From assembly GCF_014851395.1 (NCBI RefSeq), contig NW_024042261.1:39313929-39377928 (forward strand): a DNA stretch of 64,000 nt, written 5' to 3'. The DNA comes from Micropterus salmoides (lineage: Eukaryota > Chordata > Actinopteri > Centrarchiformes > Centrarchidae). How positions within the stretch are numbered: position 1 is the first letter of the stretch; each line of letters opens with the position of its first letter. This document shows positions 1-10,358 of this stretch, one piece after another. A program made the position numbers and the translations under genes. The notes under the pieces were generated by a model. That model did no database searches. It was not told the DNA's origin and was given only the letters and a program-made list of their open reading frames with translations.

Positions 1-560
1 TTGTGGAGAAGTTGTAAGAAAACTGCCTGCAGGAGAGAACAAGAACTTTCTGGTTTATTCCCCAAAAGAAAAAACACACAATCCAGTCTCCAATCCATCT
101 GTGGTCGAGCGGATAGACTAAAGCTTGCATGTTTTTGTGGCCCAAATCCCAGTCTGTTAAAATCAATTACGTGCTGATATTAAGTCTGAGATGATAGTTC
201 TATTAGTAAATTATTGACCTGATAAGAATAAAAGTTTAACTGGAGAATGTGATGAAAAGCAATCAAACTAGAGAGAAGACGTCTTTGAAGGACTGGGTCT
301 AAATTCTATTTCAGGACACAACTGATGGTCCCGGGGTCCTTTTCGGATTGGGATCTCTTTGTTTTTTAAAAGTGACTTATGAATGTTGGATTCAGGTTCA
401 GGATTTCCACACTTCTGTCTGGGACCACGTCTGGTCTATACCGAACAGGATGCTGACGAATCATAGACCAGAATCCAGCCCTCTCTGTGTCAGTGGTATA
501 AGGAAGGATTGTCTGTTGCTGACGACGCCCTCCTGTGGACAAACGGCAGTACTACGCGTA
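1..560. other. 3' flank of the claudin gene, no gene recognised
   Basis: I see no convincing exon, RNA gene or named repeat here. A fifth claudin exon could lie in this stretch if the GT at the exon-4 stop is used as a donor, but I could not identify one. Confidence 0.4.
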
Positions 561-591
561 GTAGGAGGCATAGCTGTGAGGTGCTGTGGGT

Positions 592-1480
592 TTACCGTGC
601 AGAGTTGGTGGGAATAGTCTTCCTGTAGGAGCAGCAGAGCATAGATCCTCCCAGTATGGCCAGACAGGAGGCCGCCCAGCCCAGATACAGACCTTTACCC
701 AGCTCGAACCTGCAGCAGCATCAATCACAGTGTTAGCAGCAGGAGTTCAAACACCACACTGTAGAGGAGGTCTTAAGTGTAAGACTGACCTGACTCCTCC
801 ATACTGCAGGTTGTTGAACTCCTGGATGACTCTGGCAGTGTACCAGGAGACTGCGATCAGCGTGAAGACACCTGAAAAGACACCCAATATATTCACGAAG
901 AAGACATACAGGGCAGCTGCTACAACATTTGGATGTTACGTTAAAATGTCTTTTGGCCAGTTCTGATCATTTCTACTCAGCTCACATACCAGACAGGATG
1001 AACAGGATTCCTCCAGTCAGGGCGATCTGGTCTTTGACGTACTCTGAGGTTCTGCCGATCTTGGTGCACTTGAGTCCCAGCACAGAAGCGATGATGGAGG
1101 CCAGGCCAACCAGCAGGGACAGGATCATCAGAGCCCTGCAGGCATGCAGGTAAGCTGGAGACCAGTACGCGTCAGGTCATAAAAAACACAATGTTTAACA
1201 AAGAGTCTGGTTAGAGACGTTATTTCCTGTGGGGTTGTTTATGACTGAGCGGTGAGTCCTCACCTGGTAGTCCCAGCACCGTCTTGAACTTGCTGCACTG
1301 GAGGGACCCCATCGAGTTGGTAGCACAGCTCATCCACAGACCTTCAAACAGCCACTGACTGGTGCTGATCGCCTCCGCTTGACTGCTCACCTTCCACGCC
1401 TGAGAAGAGGTACAGCTGGACTGCAGACACCAGGACACCACGCCCAGAAGCAGACCCACAACCTGCAGGCAAACCGCCAT
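592..1480 (-). CDS. claudin family tight-junction protein (claudin-10/-15-like), 4 exons seen
   Basis: Claudins are four-span membrane proteins that form tight-junction barriers or paracellular ion pores. Exons on the minus strand, all with GT-AG ends: 1264-1480, 990-1154, 790-871 and 592-709. Exon 1 starts at the ATG at 1480 (MAVCLQVVGLLLG) and encodes TM1 plus extracellular loop 1 with the claudin signature GLWMSC followed nine residues later by a second Cys. Exon 2 (165 bp) gives TM2 and the start of TM3 (AYLHACRALMILS, then GLKCTKIG). Exon 3 (82 bp) encodes the end of TM3 and loop 2 (VSWYTARVIQEF). Exon 4 encodes TM4 (FELGKGLYLGWAAS, LAILGGSMLCCSY). Exon lengths and phases match the multi-exon claudin-10/-15 class. 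An in-frame TAA at 592-594 gives about 193 residues, shorter than usual and without a YV ending. The same site is also a usable splice donor, and a +1 frame continues PTAPHSYASYYA, so the C-terminus is uncertain. The subtype is not resolved. Confidence 0.85.
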
Positions 1481-2184
1481 GCTGCTCAATGTCCCCACGC
1501 ACACCTGGAACACCTGGAAACACACCAGGATGTCGAAACCAGCTCTGAGAGTGATTTTTAACGGGAGTGCAGAGACCCCCCTAAAAACAAAGCCAACCTC
1601 CAGCGGACACACAGTAACACGATCGTCTTATTAGCAGCAACATGTAAAAAACAGGCTTCATTGTTAAAAAGGTTTTTATGAAACAGGTATAAATAGTGCG
1701 TTTATTGGGGACTATTTTTAGCGGCGGATGAGTCCACATATTGTGCTCTAATGAGTATTTTCCGCGCCATGGGGCATTATTTCGGGAAAAATATGTCCGT
1801 TAGTCAACAGCGAGAGATAATTTTCTCCTGTGCAGACTAGCCTCTCCTGTGTTCTGAATTACACATGATGTTTGTCAGTTTAAGATATTTTAAGTCAAGA
1901 AAGTCACAGTTTTTTGTGAAACTGTAAAGTAACATTTACTTTTGTGTGAAACTGCTCCATCAACTACATCTCTCGTCTTGCACAATTCACATCACCAACA
2001 TGTTAGGGCTGTAATGCTAAGCTAACGTTCATTGCTTGCCTGCTACTAGCTAGGTAACTTAGCCATCTTCCGTGCACACATGTAGCCCCACTGATGTGTT
2101 TAATCCAACAAATTCTGTTCCTTTTATCACATCACATGGAGGCTCTCTGATGTTAGTTTTATTGATGTGAACTTCAGTGACATT

Positions 2185-5120
2185 AGTTTCAGCGACGTTA
2201 GCATCAGTAATATTAGCTTCAGTGACGTTCGCTTCAGTAATATTAGCTTCAGTGACGTTAGCTTCAGTTAACTAACTTAACGTTAGCTTCAGTAATGTTA
2301 GTTTCAGTAACATTAGCTTCAGAGACATTAGCTTTAATTAACTGAAGGGTAGCTTCAATAATTTTAGTTTCAGTAATGTTAGCTTCAGTGACGCGTTTAA
2401 TCCAATAAATCCTGTTCCTTTTATCACATCACATGGAGGCTCTCTAATGTTAGTTTTTAGTAACGTTAACTTCAGTGACATTAGCTTCAGTGACGTTAGC
2501 TTCAGTAATATTAGCTTCAGTGATGTTAGTGTAAGTTAATTAAAGTAACGTTAGTTTCAGTAACGTTAGCTTCAGTGACTTTAGCTTCAGTGACATTAAC
2601 TTCAGTGATGTTAGCTTCAGTGGTTAGCTTTAGTAACGTTAGCTTCAGTGACGTTAACGTTAACTTTAGTGACTTTAGTTTCAGTAACGTTAGCTTCAGT
2701 GACATTAGCTTCAGTTAACTAAAATAACGTTCGTTTCAGTTAACAAAGTAATATTAGCTTCAGTAATGTTAGTTTTAGTAACATTAGCTTTAGTGACGTT
2801 AGCTTCAGTGACATTAACTTCAATGATGTTAGCTTCAGTTAACTAAAGTAACGTTAGCTTCAGTGAAGTTAGTTTCGTTGAGCCACTTAACTTCAGTGAC
2901 GTTAGCTTCAGTGATGTTAGCTTCAGTGACGTTAGCGTAAGTTAATTAAAGTAACATTAGCTTCAGTAACATTAGTTTCAGTTCACTAAAGTAACGTTAG
3001 CTTCAGTAACTATAGCTTTAGTGACTTTAGCTTCAGTGACGTAACTTCAGTGACATTAACTTCAGTGATGTTAGCTTTAGTGACAAGCTTCAGTAATGTC
3101 AGCTTAGGAGCACATTAGCTTATGTGATGTTAGCTTTAGTGACGTTAACATTAACTTTAGTTTCAGTAACGTTAGCTTCAGTGACGTTCGCTTCAGTAAT
3201 ATTAGCTTCAGTGACGTTAGCTTCAGTTAACTAACTTAACGTTAGCTTCAGTAATGTTAGTTTCAGTAACATTAGCTTCAGAGACATTAGCTTTAATTAA
3301 CTGAAGGGTAGCTTCAATAATTTAGTTTCAGTAATGTTAGCTTCAGTGACGCGTTTAATCCAATAAATCCTGTTCCTTTTATCACATCACATGGAGGCTC
3401 TCTAATGTTAGTTTTAGTAACGTTAACTTCAGTGACATTAGCTTCAGTGACGTTAGCTTCAGTAATATTAGCTTCAGTGATGTTAGTGTAAGTTAATTAA
3501 AGTAACGTTAGTTTCAGTAACGTTAGCTTCAGTGACTTTAGCTTCAGTGACATTAACTTCAGTGATGTTAGCTTCAGTGGTTAGCTTTAGTAACGTTAGC
3601 TTCAGTGACGTTAACGTTAACTTTAGTGACTTTAGTTTCAGTAACGTTAGCTTCAGTGACATTAGCTTCAGTTAACTAAAATAACGTTCGTTTCAGTTAA
3701 CAAAGTAATATTAGCTTCAGTAATGTTAGTTTAGTAACATTAGCTTTAGTGACGTTAGCTTCAGTGACATTAACTTCAATGATGTTAGCTTCAGTTAACT
3801 AAAGTAACGTTAGCTTCAGTGAAGTTAGTTTCGTTGAGCCACTTAACTTCAGTGACGTTAGCTTCAGTGATGTTAGCTTCAGTGACGTTAGCGTAAGTTA
3901 ATTAAAGTAACATTAGCTTCAGTAACATTAGTTTCAGTTCACTAAAGTAACGTTAGCTTCAGTAACTATAGCTTTAGTGACTTTAGCTTCAGTGACGTAA
4001 CTTCAGTGACATTAACTTCAGTGATGTTAGCTTTAGTGACAAGCTTCAGTAATGTCAGCTTAGGAGCACATTAGCTTATGTGATGTTAGCTTTAGTGACG
4101 TTAACATTAACTTTAGTTTCAGTAACGTTAGCTTCAGTGACGTTCGCTTCAGTAATATTAGCTTCAGTGACGTTAGCTTCAGTTAACTAACTTAACGTTA
4201 GCTTCAGTAATGTTAGTTTCAGTAACATTAGCTTCAGAGACATTAGCTTTAATTAACTGAAGGGTAGCTTCAATAATTTTAGTTTCAGTAATGTTAGCTT
4301 CAGTGACGCGTTTAATCCAATAAATCCTGTTCCTTTTATCACATCACATGGAGGCTCTCTAATGTTAGTTTTTAGTAACGTTAACTTCAGTGACATTAGC
4401 TTCAGTGACGTTAGCTTCAGTAATATTAGCTTCAGTGATGTTAGTGTAAGTTAATTAAAGTAACGTTAGTTTCAGTAACGTTAGCTTCAGTGACTTTAGC
4501 TTCAGTGACATTAACTTCAGTGATGTTAGCTTCAGTGGTTAGCTTTAGTAACGTTAGCTTCAGTGACGTTAACGTTAACTTTAGTGACTTTAGTTTCAGT
4601 AACGTTAGCTTCAGTGACATTAGCTTCAGTTAACTAAAATAACGTTCGTTTCAGTTAACAAAGTAATATTAGCTTCAGTAATGTTAGTTTTAGTAACATT
4701 AGCTTTAGTGACGTTAGCTTCAGTGACATTAACTTCAATGATGTTAGCTTCAGTTAACTAAAGTAACGTTAGCTTCAGTGAAGTTAGTTTCGTTGAGCCA
4801 CTTAACTTCAGTGACGTTAGCTTCAGTGATGTTAGCTTCAGTGACGTTAGCGTAAGTTAATTAAAGTAACATTAGCTTCAGTAACATTAGTTTCAGTTCA
4901 CTAAAGTAACGTTAGCTTCAGTAACTATAGCTTTAGTGACTTTAGCTTCAGTGACGTAACTTCAGTGACATTAACTTCAGTGATGTTAGCTTTAGTGACA
5001 AGCTTCAGTAATGTCAGCTTAGGAGCACATCAGCTTCAGTGACATTAGCTTATGTGATGTTAGCTTTAGTGACGTTAACATTAACTTTAGTTTCAGTAAC
5101 GTTAGCTTCAGTGACATTAA
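2185..5120 (+). repeat. higher-order tandem array: ~15-bp monomer, ~958-bp super-repeat, three copies
   Basis: The monomer is about 15 bp (GTTAGCTTCAGTGAC with variants such as ATTAGCTTCAGTAAC). A landmark non-monomer block beginning gcgtttaatccaataaatc occurs at 2393, 3351 and 4308, giving periods of 958 and 957 bp. A second landmark (gtgacgttcgcttcag) occurs at 2222, 3181 and 4137. The same odd variants recur in order in each copy, as in satellite higher-order repeats, so whole ~958-bp blocks were duplicated recently. The third copy keeps extra bases near 5,030-5,050 that the first two lack. No coding potential is supported. Confidence 0.93.
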
Positions 5121-5122
5121 CT

Positions 5123-5310
5123 TCAGAATCAGAATCCGGTTTATTGCCAGGTACATTTACACATACGAGGAATTTGCCTTGGTATGAATTGGTGCTTACA
5201 GTAAAATTATACAAAAGTAAAAGTATACAAAAAATATAAAAAGATACAATAATGCTATAATACAATGCTGACAAGTATGTGCAAAAATTGGCAACATGAG
5301 CATAAAATGA
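5123..5310 (+). repeat. dispersed teleost repeat fragment
   Basis: It begins aatcagaatccggtttattg and continues with a block containing tttacacatacgaggaattt, followed by A-rich sequence. This resembles a short dispersed repeat common in fish genomes. A related fragment in opposite orientation lies near 23,395-23,455, and a similar one near 6,700-6,790. I do not assign a family. It interrupts the end of the TTAGCTTCAGTGA array, which resumes briefly at about 5,310-5,400. Confidence 0.5.
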
Positions 5311-6095
5311 TGATTCAGTGATGTTAACTTCAGTTAAGTTAGCTTCAGTGACGTTAACTTCAGTGACATTTGCTTCAGTTAACTAAAGTAACGAGTAATG
5401 TCAGTCACATACGCAACTTCTGGGTTCGTGGTCTTTGTAATTAAATATTTTCACAGTGTTATACTTCCTTATACAAACTGTGACTTTCTTGACTTGAGTT
5501 ATTTTTTAAACTGACAAACATCATGTGTGTAATTCATGCCACAATTCAAACAGGATCTAAACATTAGTTGTCTGTTGTTAACTATCGTCCACATTTTTTC
5601 CAAAATAAGGTCGATGATGTTCCACAGGAAGGGGAGGGACATGCAGGTTCTGTATTGGGAGCAGAAGTTTCTTTTCTCTATTTGGTTCGACAATAAGAAA
5701 AATACACAACACCTCCAACCTTCTTATTTCACTGTGTCAAAACTTTCCTGCTTTGCCACTAGATAGTGAAACTTCACAACTCTGACTCCTGGAACTACTG
5801 AACCAGGTTTATGGTAAATATATTTACAGGTTGCCAAGGACCAATAGAATCTGGAGAACGATCTCTTCCTCTACCCCGGCCTGGTCACCTGTTGAACTGT
5901 GACCGTTTGATCAGTTGAGCTCCAGGTTTCAATTTAATTTCATCTTTTGGTCAACTCTGCCCACACTGTTTCCTTCAACAAATAAATATCCTACGTTTAC
6001 TGACCAACTCCACTTTTTTAGAAACAACTGAGACTGAAAAACCGAACAGACAACCACTCTGAAGTCCTCGACTGTCCCGTTAATCAGGTTCTTAC

Positions 6096-6285
6096 CTTCG
6101 GGGCTTCGAATTTGAAGTTTTTTAAGGTGACTGCTGGACGTTCTTCTCTGCAGCTGTTCCTCAGGTTTGCTCCTGTGATGTGGATCTGATCCTCTGAAGG
6201 TCTGCTGGTCTTCAGGGTCGATGAACTCTGGCAGAGGCTGAACCGCCTCTGAACACACAGGATTATCGACATGCGAGTGTTTCAC
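6096..6285 (-). CDS. possible single exon of an unrecognised gene
   Basis: On the minus strand a 190-bp open stretch is bounded by a plausible acceptor (ttgtag before GTGAAACAC) and a good donor (gtaagaac after CCCGAAG). In the frame that is open right from the acceptor it encodes residues such as KHSHVDNPVCSEAVQPLPEF and HLKKLQIRSPEG. A second frame is also open for most of its length. I do not recognise the product. An open stretch upstream at 6,336-6,563 has codon-like composition, but its apparent donor phase does not join this exon. It may be an orphan exon, an exon of a gene downstream of parl, or chance. Confidence 0.25.
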
Positions 6286-6849
6286 CTACAACTCTGTTTG
6301 CAGGATCCTTCAAGTCGACTAACATCTATAATACTTTATTTCATCAATCTGGAGGAAAAAATAAAAAGTTTAAAGGTCTTCATGTCGGCAGTTCTTTCTG
6401 TGATGAACTCACATTCTAACTGAGCTTCACTAATATTAATCCAGGCGTCCTGTTCAGTCTGCGTCTTTTCATTGCTCAAAATGTACGGTTGGCCAATATT
6501 ATTAACCCCAATATTAATCAGTTCTGGCCTCAAAAACACAGTATGGCTCAGTCGATAGAACATAACAATATTAATGCCACAGACAAAAAACTACAAAAAC
6601 AGGGAGACATACTGTTACTGAAGTACATGATATAACATTCATTAATACTGCATTCAAAGTAGGTAAAGTTAGCCTAAAGAAGTGTTAACAGAAGGTAAAA
6701 GGTAGATTTATTTGTCACAATAAAGCAGGTTGTAAAGTGAAATTGGGTTTGTTACTCCCTCCTGCTACGTAGCAGACAGTATACAGTAAATTAGAAGCAA
6801 TTACAAAGATAGTAAACAGAAATAAACTATATTCCACTGCAGTCTGGTG

Positions 6850-7197
6850 GTGCGGCAGCAGAAACTTCTATATCTCTTCCCAGAAGGCAGCAGGGTGAAC
6901 AGGCTGTGGCTGGGTGGGTACTGTCCTTAAGGCTGATAATACACGGGGCAACTTTTTGAGAAATGTTGCTGGGCAATGTTGCTAGTGGCAAGTCTGACTT
7001 GTCCATGTCAGGTTCTCTGTGAAGCCGATTCCCAGGAACCTGAAACCTGCTCCACTGATGTAGACAGGAGTGTGTTTCTTTATCTCCTTCTTCCTGTAAT
7101 CAACGATCAGCTCCTTAGTTTTGCTGACGTTGAGCAGTAGGTTGTTCTCTGAGCACCACTCTGCAAGATTATCAATTTCCTCCCGATATGACAACAC
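6850..7197 (-). mobile_element. Rex/Jockey-like LINE reverse-transcriptase fragment
   Basis: The translation at 7197-6982 contains EEIDNLAEWCSENNLLLNVS and KTKELIVDYRKKE, then FRFLGI. This is the stretch that follows the catalytic box in fish non-LTR retrotransposon reverse transcriptases. It belongs to the same type as the fragment at 42,955-43,410, which stops just before this region. The adjacent 6,850-6,930 sequence (FPEGSRVNRLWLGG when read on the plus strand) is often found near such elements. It is truncated and nonfunctional. Confidence 0.7.
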
Positions 7198-7680
7198 GCT
7201 CTCACTCCCGACTCATCACATATTGACGCTTGGTCAAGGCCCTTTGGCGTTTTAGACGTTTAAGTCTCTGCGGTCAAGTTAGCAACCCTTAGCAACAACA
7301 AATATGCAACGTCCGGTTAGACTTTCAAAATAAAACGCTAGCGTTTCGAAACATTTTGAAAACGTTGTTAAAGTCTTGAAAAGTTGCAGTTTGGTTAGGT
7401 TTAGGCAACAAAACTACTTGGTTAAGGTTAGGAACAGATCCTGGTTTGGATTAAAATAACTACGTACGTCAGTTAACATGTAAGTTAACGTAAGTCACTA
7501 ATAAAAATATTTAATGTTGACTTTTTGTTTCACACGGGACACGAACCCCGGTCTCCTGGTTCAAAGTCGGGGTTCTGGCCCTCCATCCACCTCCTTACTC
7601 AGTCTTTCCTGTTAAATATTTAGCGTTACAAACTGACACCGATGGGTCTTGACCATGCATCCATATGTGACAAGTCGCAA
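7192..7680 (+). mobile_element. non-autonomous TIR element, family of three in this window (copy A)
   Basis: The left end reads cgactcatcacatattgacg followed by cttggtcaaggccctttggcg. The right end is an imperfect inverted version near 7,630-7,680 (gatgggtcttgaccatgcatc). The interior shares long blocks (caacgtccggttagactttc, gaaccccggtctcctggttc) with copies at 29,848-30,292 and 55,829-56,445. There is no coding capacity, so it is MITE-like; the superfamily is not determined. Confidence 0.7.
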
Positions 7681-7689
7681 ACTTCTGGT

Positions 7690-10300
7690 TCTTTCCATTT
7701 GACATGAGAAGTTGGAATTTGAGTTCAAAGTCGGAAATTTTAAAAGGGAACTACCACCGACTTTGTGACCCAAGATGGCTGCTCCGAGTATCAAGTTAGT
7801 GAAAGCCGCAGTTCATCCTGTTTATTAGCACTTCTGTGTATTCGTGTCTCATAGAAATTGTCGTACACAAAGTGCCGTCCAGCTGCTGTCTGTGCACGTA
7901 TTGCTACTGTGTTTAACCAACCAGTGTTGGTAAAACGAAGGCTAACCTGGCCAAACAACGGCTAGCCAAGCGAGGATTTCCGACATCCCCAGCTCCGACT
8001 TAGGAGGTAAACATGGTGCAGCACTCAGCCCAGACTGCTGAGATCCTCTGTGGATCTGTGGGTTCTGAAACTGGTGAGGGTCCAGGCTGGGATGTTTGTT
8101 GGGATGACCAGTTTCTCAAAGCACTTCACTTCAGCTTCATGTACTTAAAGTATCAGCAGTAAAAATACAACAACAACAAGTATTCATGTAGCAGATGAAT
8201 TTGGGGGATGATTAATGGGAGATGAACGTAGATGCTGCCCTCAGTTTACAGACTTCTCTAATCTCTGATGATTTTTAGTGAAACTTTAGATAATTTGAAG
8301 CATCTCTTTGGTAGAACTGATAAAAACTCAAAGGTTGAAATGCAACTAAGAGCCCCAGCTAGACACAGTTAATCAGCCTAATGCACAAAGTGGAAAGGTT
8401 GGCCAACACTGGTTTAATATTTTATAGTATCATTTGAACAGTAATAACTAAAGCTGTCAGACAAATGTAGTGATGTAAAAAGTAGTTTGTTTTCCTCTGA
8501 GATGTGGCAGAGTAGAAGTTGAAAGTGGCATGAAAAAAATACTCTTAAAATTCTACTTAAGTACAGAGTAAATGTACCCAGTTACTAGTTAAAAGCTACA
8601 CTACGTTTATCTGACAGTTATTAAATCTGCTTCTGAATGAAAGATTTTACATAGAAAACATAACGGCAGCTAAAATGATCAATTACTGCAATATAAACTA
8701 TAAACTATATATATATCGTTTATATATATGAAATGTTTGACTTTACCAATATATTCGTGTAGCTTTCAGGTAGCGTGCTAATTTCTGAAATAATTTCCAG
8801 CAGCCAGCTTATTGTTCTGATGAGTAACTGCAGTACACTATAGTACGATATTTCATTTATGTACAATTTACAAAAAACAGCAGGCGAACTTCATTGTAAG
8901 TATTTAAAGTTTATACCAGATTAACAGTTAAAACAACATGTAGTAACTTTAAAAGCTCATATTTATCATGAGTACTTTTACTGTTCATACAGTTACATAT
9001 TTTCCTACGAACCCTTCTGTTGTGATTTTGAGTGATTTGCAATTTTGGGTCAAATAAGTAAAAGTGCCTGGATTCTAGTATCTAAATATGTATACATATA
9101 TGTGCAGTATATATTTTTATCTATATTCTCTTCTAAATTTATTAATGTGCTTTATTTGACATTGTCTTTTTAATTCTTTGTGCTGCTTGCGTGCAGATCA
9201 ACATGCAGACTAGCCTCTGCTGTGTTTGTCTGTGTTTTGACAGTTTGTGGACTTTAAACTGTCTCTTTATCAAACTGACTTCATGTTTGCGGGTCACAGT
9301 TAACTACCCCGTGCAAATGCAAGTAAAAATCCCTCACTAGTGTAAGACAAACTTTCTTACAACTTAAAAATGTTCGTAAACCTGTATTTTTATGTTGCAG
9401 AAAGAATATATAGAGCTTCTTTCAGACCTGCAGCCCTTTACCTCCATCTGATGGAGATTAAACGTGTCGGCGTTGTGGTTGGATAAGTCACTTTTATGTT
9501 ACCAACACGACGCCGATGAAAGTCAGAGTCAGAGCTGGAGAGAGCAGTTTGTCGTGTTGGACTAACGTTAGAAGTCTCGCTAGCAGCTCCTCTACATACA
9601 CAACAAACTCCCCTCCCTCGTTTCCACCAGCTTCTTCCTTTCAAGTTTCTTGTTAATTACAAAGGGGGTCGCTGGGAGTCACCTGGTATAACAGTCTGAG
9701 CCTGTCGCTGGTAACAAGAAGCACTTTTTGTGGTGCCAAGACAGCACGGAGGTAACTTCAACCTGCGTCCTCTCCAGCAGCCTGCAGGGGGCGACTCCAT
9801 CACGACCGCCACAGACCGCAGAGGAGCGGTGCAGCATCTCAGTTCAGCAGATGCTAATTGTTTAGAAGTGGATTTTAGTTTGTCTAACTTTACTGTTACT
9901 TCTTTTCTTCCAGTTGCTGGTGGTTTTAAACCAGAGGTTTTCATTAAAGCCTTAAATTAATAAATGAATCAACAGCAAAAGACTTGTATACTTTTAACCA
10001 GTGAGCTGTTTCACACCTTTAGAAACTGAATCTCTGGCTTTTTGGATGTTTTTATTGGCTAAATAATGAATTAACCCTAACACAATCAAAAACAGTAAAA
10101 TAATTATTTTCAGTCCCAGTTTGGATTTCTGCTTCGCCTCTAACACAAACAAACAAAACATCAATCATTTATGTCGATTATTTTTATAAATATGATCATT
10201 ATTTTAAATCCAGGTGACTTCACCAGCTGAGGTCACCGTTACGCCCACCTACTTCCTGTCAAGGTGTCCTGAACGGTGCAGCTTCTTTCTGTTCATCTGT
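7690..10300. other. region between the TIR element and parl, no gene recognised
   Basis: A/T-rich noncoding DNA. A short TA-rich stretch lies at about 8,705-8,730. At 9,760-9,810 a motif containing cctgcgtcctctccagcagc and a cagggggcga block matches the monomer of the minisatellite at the right edge of the window. No splice-bounded conserved exon was found. Confidence 0.5.
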
Positions 10301-10358
10301 ACATTTTATACATCTGTACATGTGTTTTTCCCCCCATCAGCCCCGGCGCTTCAGCGTT

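Larger units (their letters stand above)
1775..5612. mobile_element. foldback-like element: inverted arms enclosing a satellite array
   Basis: The sequence around 1,855-1,925, read on the minus strand, closely matches the plus strand at about 5,474-5,540; both contain ctgtgactttcttgact and ctgacaaacatcatgtgt. Weaker similarity extends outward on both sides (to about 1,775 and 5,612) through a shared A/T-rich block ending near ttttttcc. The arms enclose the long TTAGCTTCAGTGA array. A related sequence at 48,395-48,930 carries the same arm, but with only a few array monomers. Together these fit a non-autonomous TIR/foldback element whose interior expanded. No transposase is visible and no target-site duplication was established. 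Confidence 0.6.

Noticed and set aside
2185..5120. CRISPR-like array
   Set aside because: There are short direct repeats, but no unique spacers; the intervening sequences are variants of the same monomer, and the genome is eukaryotic.
5039..5274. Short frames over the end of the satellite array
   Set aside because: They are repeat-derived, with no splice signals or conserved residues.
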